Origin: CAVVAY01 sp963746465
GTDB lineage: Bacteria; Actinomycetota; Actinomycetes; JACCUZ01
Length of the DNA stretch: 64,000 nucleotides
Assembly: GCA_963746465.1 (NCBI GenBank)
Contig: CAVVAY010000014.1
Coordinates: 19,654 to 83,653 of the forward strand
Reading direction: 5' to 3'
Below are positions 35,222-43,279 of this stretch, in pieces. The translations under genes were made by a program, and so were the position numbers. The notes beneath the pieces were generated by a model. That model had not been told where the DNA came from. It saw only the letters and a list, made by a program, of their open reading frames with translations, and searched no databases. The number at the start of each line of letters is the position of its first letter. Positions within the stretch are counted from its first letter, which is position 1.

Positions 35222-37313
35222 TCAGCGCCCGACGCCGAGGTGACGCTCCAACCACTCGACCTGCAGCACCAGGGTGTTCTCGGCGACCACCTCTTGTGGC
35301 GTCATGTGAGTCACCCCGGTCAGCGGCAGGACGTCGTGCGGGCGTCCTGCCGCTAGCAGGGCGGCCGAGAACCGCAGGGTGTGCGCGACCACCACGTTGT
35401 CGTCGGCCAGGCCGTGCAGGATGAGCAACGGCCGGGTCAGCCCGGCGGCGTCGGCCATCAGCGAGTTGCGGTCGTACACCTCGGGCGCATCAGCGGGGTG
35501 GCCGAGGTAGCGCTCGGTGTAGAACGTGTCGTAGAGCCGCAGGTCGGTGACCGGAGCACCCGCCACCGCGGCGTGGAACACGTCCGGCCGGCGAAGCACG
35601 GCCAGCGCGGCGAGATAACCGCCGTACGACCAGCCGCGGATGCCGACCCGGCTCAGGTCGAGGTCCGGCACCTGCTGCGCCAGCGCCTGCAGCCCCTCGA
35701 CCTGGTCGTCGAGGGTGACCGCCGCCAGCTCGTCGCGTACCGCACGGTCCCACTCAGGTCCCCGGCCCCCGGTCCCGCGTCCGTCGACCTTGACGACGGC
35801 GAAGCCGCGGTCGGCGATCCACTGGGCCTGGTGCCAGCGCTCCGGCATGTCCAGGACCTCGCGGTGGTGCGGGCCGCCGTACGGGTCCATCAGGACCGGC
35901 AGCGGGGTGCCCGGCACGTGGCCCCGTGGCAGCACGAGGCCTACTGCGAGGTCGTGCGCGCCGACCCGGAAGAACCGCGGAGACGTGGTGAGGGGAGGTT
36001 GCTGGGCGTGGGACGTCAGGACGTGCGGCTCCTGACCGTCACGCCGGACCGTCACGACCGGCAGCGGCTCGCTGGCCCGGCGGCTGACGACCACGACCGT
36101 GCCGCCTGCGGCCAGTCCGGTGTGGTAGCCCCCCGGCCCGGTGAGCCGCTGCACGGACCCGTCCGGGGACCAGCGCCACAGGTGGTTCTCGACCGGGTCG
36201 TCGGTGCCGGCGAGCAGCACACCGTCCTCGTCCACGGCCAGCACCTCGGCGACCTGGATGTCGGTGCCGGTGACCGGGTCGCCGTCGACGACGAGCCGGC
36301 GCGCGCCGTCCTGCTCCGCGGTGGTGACCAGCCGGCCGTCCGGCAGCAGTGCAGGTACGCCGACGACCGCGTCGATCCAGACCGGGTCGGACTGCTCGGC
36401 GAGTGTCTTCGTCGCCCCGGTGCTCGGGTCGAGGGCGAGGACGAGCGCCTTCTTCTGGTCACGGGACATCACCTGCAGCACCGCGCCGGCGGCTGACCAG
36501 GAGGCGCGCACGAGGTACGGGTAAGCGGACCTGTCCCAGTCGACATCGGTGCGGGAGCCGTCGAGGCCGAGCAGGTGCAGGGTGACCTCGGCGTCCGCGC
36601 CGCCCGCGACCGGGTAGCGCACCTCGGCGGGCGGCAGCGACGGCTGCGAGGGGTCGGCGATGTACCACCGCTGCACGGGGCTGTCATCCACCCGGGCCGC
36701 CAGCAGGGCCGAGCCGTCCGGGGCCCACCAGTAGCCGCGGTAGCGGTCCATCTCCTCGGCCGCGACGAACTCCGCGACTCCCCAGGCGACCTCCTGCTTC
36801 TCCGCGGAGGCCAGCGTGCGTGCCCCGGACCCGTCGGTGCCCACGACGTGCAGGCCGCCGTCCGCGGCGTACGCCACCCGGGCACCGGTGGGGTCCGGGC
36901 GCGGGTCGATGACGGCTCCGACCGCCGGCAGCTCGCGGGTCTCTCCGGTGGGACCGGTCACCCACAGCCGGCTGGACAACGCGAAGGCCACCACGGTCGC
37001 GTCCCGGTCGGTGGCGTACCCGACGATCCCGCCGCCGCCCTCGCGGCTGCGCTCGCGCCGGGCCCGCTCGGCGGGGGAAAGCTGCTCGTCGCCGTCGGCC
37101 GAGCAGGGCTCGCGGGTCCGCGAGCAGCGTCTCGGTGCCGGACTGCACGTCCAGCGACCACAGGGCACCGACCGGGTCGGTGCCGTGCGCCGAGCGGACG
37201 AACAGCAGTCGTGCACCGGTCGGGTCCAGGTGCAGCGACCGAGGTGCGCCACGGGTGAACCGCTGGGTCCGGGCACTGGCCCGCGGGAACGAGTCGGGCG
37301 TCGTGTCGGCCAT
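35222..37313 (-). CDS. S9 family prolyl oligopeptidase (dipeptidyl-peptidase IV-like), frameshifted as sequenced
   Basis: About 695 residues: an N-terminal beta-propeller (DPP4 N-terminal type) and a C-terminal alpha/beta-hydrolase domain. The nucleophile motif is GIRGWSYGGYLAAL, the acid lies in LHGLADDNVVVAH and the catalytic His in LTGVTHMTPQEV. It is a serine peptidase acting on short, often proline-containing peptides. The N-terminus MADTTPDSFPRASARTQRFT (start 37313) is in a different frame from the rest. The joint near 37097-37100 needs removal of one G, giving ALL-x-DGDEQLSPAERARRE. A role with the adjacent peptide importer is plausible. Confidence 0.85.
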
Positions 37314-37371
37314 GTCCAGCAACCTACCGAGCGGGGCGGCCGCAGCACCGCGCGCGGGTAGGGTCGCCGGC

Positions 37372-38397
37372 ATGACCACGACGCCTGAGGGGCCGCTCGC
37401 CGAGGAGCCGGAGGCGCGGCCGACCAGTCCCGAGGAAGCGGTCCTGCGCGAAGCCGAGTCGGTGCTGGAGCAGGCGGAGCCGTCCGCGGCGGAGAGCATG
37501 GAGGCGCTGGACGCCGGGCGCCGGCTGCTGCTCGTGCACGCGCACCCGGACGACGAGACCATCGGCAACGGCGTGACGATGGCTCGTTACGTCGCCGAGG
37601 GTGCGTACGTCACGCTCGTCACCTGCACCCTCGGCGAGGAGGGGGAGGTGCTGGTGCCCGACCTGGCGCACCTCGCTGCCGACCAGGACGACCAGCTCGG
37701 CCAGCACCGGGTCGGCGAGCTGGCCACCGCGATGGAGGCGCTCGGCGTCCGCGACCACCGGTTCCTCGGTGGCGCCGGCCGGTTCCGCGACTCCGGGATG
37801 ATGGGACTGCCCACCAACGACCGTCCCGACTGCTTCTGGCAGGCCGACCTGGACGAGGCGGCCGGGCTGCTGGTCCAGGTGATCCGCGAGGTACGTCCCC
37901 AGGTCCTGCTGACCTACGACGACGACGGCGGCTATGGCCACCCGGACCACATCCAGGCCCACCGGGTGGCGATGCGTGGCGCCGAGCTCGCGGCGGACCC
38001 GGCGTACGGGCCTGGCGAGCCCTGGAAGATCGCGAAGATATACTGGAACGCGATTCCCGAGACTGTGCTGCGCGACGGCATCCGCGCCATCCGGGAAGCC
38101 GGTGACACCACCTTCTTCGAGGGCATGGACCCGGACACCGACGAGATGCCCAGCTTCGTGCTGCCCGACGAGATGGTGACCACGAAGATCGACGGGATGG
38201 ACCACGTCGACGCGAAGATGGCGGCGATGCGCGCGCACGCCACCCAGATCACCGTGGACGGCCCGTTCTTCGCCTTGTCCAACAACCTCGGCAACCGGGT
38301 CTGGGGTGTCGAGTACTACCGGCTGGTGCAGGGAACGCCGGGCACCGAGCGTGACGTCGACGGCCGGGAGACCGACCTGTTCGCCGGACTCGACTAG
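37372..38397 (+). CDS. mshB: MshB-like mycothiol-pathway GlcNAc-Ins deacetylase
   Basis: Zinc-dependent PIG-L/LmbE-family deacetylase. MshB converts GlcNAc-inositol to GlcN-inositol in mycothiol synthesis. Zinc ligands and catalytic residues are seen in LLLVHAHPDDETIGNG (His58, Asp60, Asp61) and the later YGHPDHIQAHRVAM. FLGGAGRFRDSGMMG and IYWNAIP are typical of MshB. At 341 residues it is longer than usual because of an acidic N-terminal stretch of ~50 residues. ATG 37372 is supported by TAGGGT 7 nt upstream. A mycothiol-conjugate amidase (Mca) is the main alternative. Confidence 0.85.
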   Translation: MTTTPEGPLAEEPEARPTSPEEAVLREAESVLEQAEPSAAESMEALDAGRRLLLVHAHPDDETIGNGVTMARYVAEGAYVTLVTCTLGEEGEVLVPDLAHLAADQDDQLGQHRVGELATAMEALGVRDHRFLGGAGRFRDSGMMGLPTNDRPDCFWQADLDEAAGLLVQVIREVRPQVLLTYDDDGGYGHPDHIQAHRVAMRGAELAADPAYGPGEPWKIAKIYWNAIPETVLRDGIRAIREAGDTTFFEGMDPDTDEMPSFVLPDEMVTTKIDGMDHVDAKMAAMRAHATQITVDGPFFALSNNLGNRVWGVEYYRLVQGTPGTERDVDGRETDLFAGLD

Positions 38398-38662
38398 GCC
38401 ACCCGCTGCGACCGTTCACCCAGCGTGAGCATGGCTCTCCTGGGGTGCGCCGAACGGGTGACGCGGCACTCGCATCCGGGTGAACGGGGTCGGCCGCAGG
38501 TTCCACTAGGACCTAGCAGGGCGAGACTGCCCGGTAGATGCTGGTCCGTCTGGCAGGTGTTCGGCAGGTCGACCCCCGGGGTGGATGCTCCGTTCGGGTG
38601 ACGTCGCCGCTCCGCCGCCGGCCCGGCGTTTCCGGGGAACGCGACGCAGAGCTGGAGGGGAC
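38398..38662. other. 265-bp gene-free stretch with inverted repeats before the FtsH-like gene
   Basis: This holds CCGTTCACCC at 38412-38421 and its inverted partner GGGTGAACGG at 38478-38487. It also has the palindrome CTAGGACCTAG at 38506-38516. These may be regulatory for the FtsH-like gene, but no known operator matches. No gene is supported. Confidence 0.4.
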
Positions 38663-40609
38663 ATGGGCGACACGCAGGCGGCCGAGTCAGGGACGGGGTT
38701 CCTGGATCTGACCCAGACGGCGGGCGGTGCCGATGTCGGACGCAGCCGTGAAGAGATGCGCCGCCAGCGGCTGACCCGCATCGTGGTCCTGGTCGGCATC
38801 CCGACCGCGTTCCTCTGGTACCGCATCATCTCCGGGGACCCGGTCGACCTGTTCAACGTGCCGTCGGTGGACCCGCTGCTGCTCATCCCGTCGCTGTTCT
38901 TCGTCTTCCTGGCGCTGCTGCTCGTCGGCCAGTTCGTGTTCTCGGGCAAGTCACCGCACACGGTGATCCGGCCCGAGCAGATCGACGTCCGGCTGGCCGA
39001 CGTGGTGGGCATCGACGTGGTGAAGGACGAGGTCGTCCGGTCGCTGCAGCTGTTCCTGTCGCACCGCAGCTTCGCCCGTGAGATGGGCGGCCGCCCGCGC
39101 CGTGGACTGCTCTTCGAGGGCGGCCCCGGCACCGGCAAGACGTACACCGCGAAGGCGCTGGCCGCCGAGGCCGGCGTGCCCTTCCTGTTCGCCACCGCCA
39201 CCTCGTTCCAGTCCAGCTTCCAGGGCGCGACCGCGCGCAAGGTCCGCCAGTACTTCAAGGCGCTGCGCAAGGCGGCCCGCAAGCACGGCGGTGCGGTCGG
39301 CTTCATCGACGAGTTCGACGCCATCGGGCTGGCGCGCAGCGGCACGTCGGCAATGACCGCCGCGCCGTCGGTCGCCGGTATGCCGATGTCCTGCGGCGGC
39401 CTCGAGGGGCTGCCGATGCACCAGTCCGGCGCGACGACGACGACGCCGTTCGTCGGCGGCGGCGGCGACCTGCAGATGGCCGTCAACGAGCTCCTGGTAC
39501 AGATGCAGTCGTTCGAGGAGCCGACCGCGACCGAGAAGATGCTCGGCAAGCTGGTCGACGCGTTGAACCTGCTGCTGCCGGAGAACCGGCAGATGCGCGG
39601 CCCGAAGGGCAAGCACGCCAACATCCTGCTGATCGCCTCCACCAACCGGGCCGACTCGCTTGACCCGGCTCTGCTCCGGCCCGGTCGGTTCGACCGGCGG
39701 CTCACCTTCGAGCTGCCGCCGAAGTCGAGCCGCCGCCAGCTGATCGACCACTTCCTCGAGCGCAAGGCGCACGCAGAGGAGCTCAACTCCGACGAGCGAC
39801 GCGACGCTCTCGCGGCCGTCACGCAGGGCTACAGCCCGGCGATGCTGGAGGGGCTGATGGACGAGGCCCTCATCCAGGCGGTGCGCGGCAAGCGATCGCG
39901 GATGTCGTGGGCCGACGTCGAGCACGCCCGGATGCAGGTCGAGGTCGGGCTCGGGCAGCCGGTGGCCTACACCGACCACGAGCGGAACCTGATCGCCAGC
40001 CACGAGGCCGGGCACGCCACGGTCGCCTGGCTGGTCGCGCCGGAGCGGCGGCTGGAGATCCTCACCATCGTCAAGCGTCGCGAGTCGCTCGGTCTGCTCG
40101 CCCACGGTGACCGGGACGACGTCTACACCCGCTCGCGCGCCGAGCTGACCGCCCTGATCCAGATCGCGATGGGCGGCCAGGTCTCCGAGGAGATCTTCTT
40201 CGGTGACGTGTCGACCGGTCCGGCCGGCGACCTCATCTACGCGACCCAGGTCGCGGCCCAGATGGTCGGTGCGGCCGGGATGACCGACACCCTCGTCTCG
40301 TACGCCGCGGTGCACAACAGCGGCTTCAGCGACACCAACCTGGTCGGCCGGGTCCTCGGCGACTCGGAGGGCCGGCGCCGGGTCGAGGAGATGCTGCAGC
40401 GGCAGAAGGTCGCCGTCCGCGGGCTGCTGGAGGCCAACCAGCACCTGGTGGCCGCGCTGCGCGACGCGCTGCTGGAGCGGCACGAGCTGATCGGCCGGGA
40501 GATCACCGACGTCCTCGAGCAGGCCGCGGCGAACCACCCGCAGCGCCGGCCCATCGGCGAGCGGACGATCGACCTGCGCCAGGACGCTCCGGTGCTCACC
40601 GAGGAGTAG
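38663..40609 (+). CDS. FtsH-like membrane AAA ATPase-zinc metalloprotease
   Basis: 648 residues. Two N-terminal membrane segments (IVVLVGIPTAFLWYRII; LLLIPSLFFVFLALLLVGQF) precede an AAA module with Walker A GGPGTGKT (153-160) and Walker B GFIDEFDAIG. A zinc-peptidase domain with HEAGH (His447, Glu448, His451) follows. It differs from canonical FtsH by an extra ~75 residues (Gly/Thr-rich GATTTTPFVGGGGD, then QMRGPKGKHANILLIASTNR) between Walker B and the arginine-finger region. It is probably a membrane-protein quality-control protease, paralogous to the housekeeping FtsH. ATG 38663 follows GGAGGGG. Confidence 0.85.
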   Translation: MGDTQAAESGTGFLDLTQTAGGADVGRSREEMRRQRLTRIVVLVGIPTAFLWYRIISGDPVDLFNVPSVDPLLLIPSLFFVFLALLLVGQFVFSGKSPHTVIRPEQIDVRLADVVGIDVVKDEVVRSLQLFLSHRSFAREMGGRPRRGLLFEGGPGTGKTYTAKALAAEAGVPFLFATATSFQSSFQGATARKVRQYFKALRKAARKHGGAVGFIDEFDAIGLARSGTSAMTAAPSVAGMPMSCGGLEGLPMHQSGATTTTPFVGGGGDLQMAVNELLVQMQSFEEPTATEKMLGKLVDALNLLLPENRQMRGPKGKHANILLIASTNRADSLDPALLRPGRFDRRLTFELPPKSSRRQLIDHFLERKAHAEELNSDERRDALAAVTQGYSPAMLEGLMDEALIQAVRGKRSRMSWADVEHARMQVEVGLGQPVAYTDHERNLIASHEAGHATVAWLVAPERRLEILTIVKRRESLGLLAHGDRDDVYTRSRAELTALIQIAMGGQVSEEIFFGDVSTGPAGDLIYATQVAAQMVGAAGMTDTLVSYAAVHNSGFSDTNLVGRVLGDSEGRRRVEEMLQRQKVAVRGLLEANQHLVAALRDALLERHELIGREITDVLEQAAANHPQRRPIGERTIDLRQDAPVLTEE

Positions 40610-40646
40610 GCGGAACGTCCGGCACCCGGGCGCGTACCGTGCCCGG

Positions 40647-41039
40647 GTGCCCGCCGCCGTCCGTGCCCTGCTGCTCGCGGCCGCCGTGACGGCCGGTGCC
40701 GCCGCCGGGCTGCTGGGCTCGTTCGTGCACCCGCTGAGCGTGCTGGGGGTGCCGGTGGGACTGCTGCTCGCGCTCGGCCTGACCGCCGGGGTGTGCGTCA
40801 CCGGCGGGCTGCTCCTAGGCCGCCCGGCCGCCATCGCGGCCGCGGTCGGCTGGGTGGCGATCGTCCTCCTCCTGGCCTCGCCCCGGCCCGAGGGCGACCT
40901 GGTGGTGCCCGCCTCAGCGACCGGCTACGGCTGGCTGCTCGGGGGGACCCTGCTCGCGGGCTGCTGCCTCGCCCTTCCGTACCCGCGCGCTTCCCGGCGT
41001 ACCGCCCGGCCTTCAGCGACGGCCGACGGCGGCCGATGA
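40647..41039 (+). CDS. DUF6113 family membrane protein
   Basis: The 130-residue integral membrane protein has about four helices (ALLLAAAVTAGAAAGLLGSF; VLGVPVGLLLALGLTAGVCV; AAAVGWVAIVLLLASPRPEG; YGWLLGGTLLAGCCLALPYP). The PRPEGDLVVPAS loop before the last helix is typical of DUF6113, often found near mshB. Function is unknown. GTG 40647 has TACCGT 6 nt upstream. Its stop overlaps the CheW-like gene (ATGA). Confidence 0.75.
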   Translation: MPAAVRALLLAAAVTAGAAAGLLGSFVHPLSVLGVPVGLLLALGLTAGVCVTGGLLLGRPAAIAAAVGWVAIVLLLASPRPEGDLVVPASATGYGWLLGGTLLAGCCLALPYPRASRRTARPSATADGGR

Positions 41040-41563
41040 TCGCGTACATGGGCACCGAGGCGACTGTCACCGACCTCGCCTACGTGTCGGGGCCGGGACT
41101 CGGCGCCGGCCTCGCAGCCGGCGGCATCCTGCTGCGGCTGGGCTCGTCCCGCTACGCGGTCGCGATGGCCGACGTCGCCGAGGTGGCCGCCGTGCCCGAC
41201 GTGACCCGGATCCCCGGCGCGCCGCTGTGGCTGGCCGGGGTGGCGAACTGGCGCGGCCGGATGCTGCCGGTGCTGGACCTGCGCCCGCTGCTCTCCGCCG
41301 CCGTCGTTCCCCTGGCGAGCAGCGCCCGGCTGGTGGTGCTGGCCCGCGGTGACGTGGTGGCCGGCGTGATGGTGGAGGCGGTCCCCGGTGTGTACGACGG
41401 AGAGCTGGCCGATCCGGCGGCTCCGCCGCCAACGCTGGGCGCCGACGCTGCGGCCCTGGTCGTCGGCCAGGTGGTGGACGGGTCCGGCCCGATAGCGGTC
41501 CTGGACGCCGCGGCCGTCCTGGCGCTGCGCGAGCGTGTCGACCGCCGCCGCCACGGCGGCTAG
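41036..41563 (+). CDS. cheW: CheW-like chemotaxis coupling protein
   Basis: The 175-residue protein has the paired SH3-like folds of CheW: ILLRLGSSRYAVAMADVAEV, then IPGAPLWLAGVANWRGRMLP and VLDLRPLL, the receptor/kinase contact region. It connects the receptor to the kinase CheA encoded 1.7 kb downstream. The start ATG overlaps the DUF6113 stop; a second ATG four codons later is possible. An N-terminal extension of ~25 residues before the first strand is extra. Confidence 0.85.
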   Translation: MIAYMGTEATVTDLAYVSGPGLGAGLAAGGILLRLGSSRYAVAMADVAEVAAVPDVTRIPGAPLWLAGVANWRGRMLPVLDLRPLLSAAVVPLASSARLVVLARGDVVAGVMVEAVPGVYDGELADPAAPPPTLGADAAALVVGQVVDGSGPIAVLDAAAVLALRERVDRRRHGG

Positions 41564-41663
41564 ACCCGGCCAGCCTGTCCCCCGTCCGGCCTACAGAAGA
41601 GCCGCCGCCGGCCCGATGAACCGGTGACGGCCCTGCGCGGGTCGTTCTGACGGCCATGGAGGC

Positions 41664-43214
41664 ATGGTGGAGTTCTGGAAGCGGCTCAACGCAGCGTCGA
41701 TGGTCACCCTCGGGGTGACCCTCGTGACCGCCGCGTTGGCGATCATGCTGGACGAGAAGGCGGGCGCGGACTTCTCGCTGCCCGTGGTCGGCATGTGGCT
41801 CGCGGTGGGTGTGGTCAGTGCCGTCGGGCTGGCCGCCCTCACGATGCACGGCGAACGGCTGGTGGGTGACCGTGCCCTGGTTGAGCGCTACCGCGCCGTG
41901 CTGGTCGTCGCCAACGTCGTCTGGATCGCCGGGCTGGTCGCCAGCACCGGCGCGACCGAGCGGCCGTACTGGGCGCTGATGCTGGCCCCGCTGCTTATCG
42001 CTGCGGTGTCCATGTCCCGCCTGCGCAGCCTGCTCATCGGCGTCATCGCGAGCCTCGCCACCGTGATCGCCGTGGTGGTCGCCGGTCCGGTCGAGCTGGC
42101 GGACGGCAGCTTCCTCGTGCTGATCCTGCCGCTGGGCCCGGGCGTGACCTGGTTCGTCGGGCTGCTCTGTGCCGCTGTGTGGGACGAGCGCCGCACCGCC
42201 GGTGAGGAGCGCGACGACCTCAGTGCCCGGGTCGACGAGCTGTCCTCGGTGCTCGCGCAGGCCGCCGAGGGTGATCTCGCCGTGCGGGTGGACGCCCGGG
42301 AGAGCGCCAACGACTCGGTCCGCGCGCTGACCGAGTCCTTCAACAACACGCTGCTCAACCTGCGTCAGCTGGTCGAGCAGATCCGTTCCGGCGGCGACCA
42401 GATCACCTCCAGCGCCGGCGAGCTGCTGGCCACCGCGGAGGAGCACGCAGCCAGCGCCACCCAGCAGTCGTCCGCCGTCGCGGAGACCACCTCGACCATC
42501 GAGGAGCTCGCCGCGACCGCCGCGCAGATCGCGGACACGGCCGAGTCGGTCGCGCGCTACGCCGCGGAGACCCTGCGTCACGCCGAGGACGGCCGGACCG
42601 CCGTCGCGACCTCGGTGGCGGCCATGGACGCCATCGCCGACCGGGTCAACTCGATCGCCACTCGCGCCCTCTCACTCGGCGAGAAGGGTCAGGAGATCGG
42701 CCGCATCCTCAGCGTGATCGATGACCTCGCCGACCAGACCAACCTGCTGGCCCTCAACGCTGCCATCGAGGCCGCGCGGGCCGGCGAGCACGGCCGCGGC
42801 TTCGCCGTGGTCGCCTCCGAGGTGCGCAAGCTCGCCGAGCGCTCGCAGGAGTCGGCCGGCCAGATCCAGGCCATCGTCACCCAGATCCAGGCCGAGACCA
42901 GCGCCACCATCCTGGCCAGCGAGGAAGGCGCCAAGGAAGTTCGCAGCGGTGCCGCGCTGGCCCGCGAGGTCGTCGATGCCCTGGAGCGCATCTCCGGGAT
43001 GGTCGACGAGACCACCACGGCGGCGAAGGAGATCTCGATCGCCACCCAGCAGCAGCGGTCGGCCTCCGACCAGGTCGTCTCCGCCATGACCCAGGTGTCC
43101 GACGTGTCCCGGCAGTACGCGGTCGGCTCCAAGCAGGCCGCTGCCGCAGCCGCCCAGCTCAACGTGCTCGCTGCCGAGCTCCGGTCGTCGATCGAGCAGT
43201 TCCGGGTCAGCTGA
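41664..43214 (+). CDS. Methyl-accepting chemotaxis protein with membrane-embedded sensor
   Basis: 516 residues. About six N-terminal transmembrane helices (for example MVTLGVTLVTAALAIML, YWALMLAPLLIAAVSM, LVLILPLGPGVTWFVGLLC) with no room for an extracellular ligand domain. A HAMP-like coiled linker (AAEGDLAVRVDARESANDSV) and a long signalling hairpin follow, whose tip contains IDDLADQTNLLALNAAIEAA. There is no C-terminal CheR-tethering pentapeptide. It probably senses membrane or redox/energy state, which is inferred. It is followed by the second coupling mini-ORF and cheA. Confidence 0.92.
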   Translation: MVEFWKRLNAASMVTLGVTLVTAALAIMLDEKAGADFSLPVVGMWLAVGVVSAVGLAALTMHGERLVGDRALVERYRAVLVVANVVWIAGLVASTGATERPYWALMLAPLLIAAVSMSRLRSLLIGVIASLATVIAVVVAGPVELADGSFLVLILPLGPGVTWFVGLLCAAVWDERRTAGEERDDLSARVDELSSVLAQAAEGDLAVRVDARESANDSVRALTESFNNTLLNLRQLVEQIRSGGDQITSSAGELLATAEEHAASATQQSSAVAETTSTIEELAATAAQIADTAESVARYAAETLRHAEDGRTAVATSVAAMDAIADRVNSIATRALSLGEKGQEIGRILSVIDDLADQTNLLALNAAIEAARAGEHGRGFAVVASEVRKLAERSQESAGQIQAIVTQIQAETSATILASEEGAKEVRSGAALAREVVDALERISGMVDETTTAAKEISIATQQQRSASDQVVSAMTQVSDVSRQYAVGSKQAAAAAAQLNVLAAELRSSIEQFRVS

Positions 43215-43216
43215 CC

Positions 43217-43279
43217 ATGACGAGCTCCACCCCACGAAACCGCTCGCTGCGCTCGCGCTTCCGCGGGGACCCCGGATGA
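43217..43279 (+). CDS. 20-aa mini-ORF bridging the chemoreceptor and cheA
   Basis: ATG 43217 lies 2 bp after the receptor stop. The frame MTSSTPRNRSLRSRFRGDPG ends in TGA overlapping the cheA ATG (43276). Its last 14 codons match the mini-ORF before dppD. The GGGGA inside acts at ribosome-site distance for cheA. Translation of the mini-ORF probably delivers ribosomes to cheA. Confidence 0.5.
   Translation: MTSSTPRNRSLRSRFRGDPG
43238..43279 (+). repeat. 42-bp coupling repeat, copy 2 (before cheA)
   Basis: Second copy of the sequence at 32928-32969, about 36 of 42 positions identical by eye. It encodes NRSLRSRFRGDPG-stop in the same reading frame relative to the downstream ATG. Same core CGCTCGCTGCGCTC and palindrome CGGGGACCCCG. 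Confidence 0.8.

Noticed and set aside
38506..38516. CTAGGACCTAG palindrome before the FtsH-like gene as a known operator
   Set aside because: Too short, and does not match a regulator site I can name. Mentioned only as part of the intergenic entry.
41611..41620. GCCCGATGAA before the chemoreceptor, resembling a flagellar sigma-28 -10 box
   Set aside because: Only a partial match, and no TAAA-type -35 at the right distance.
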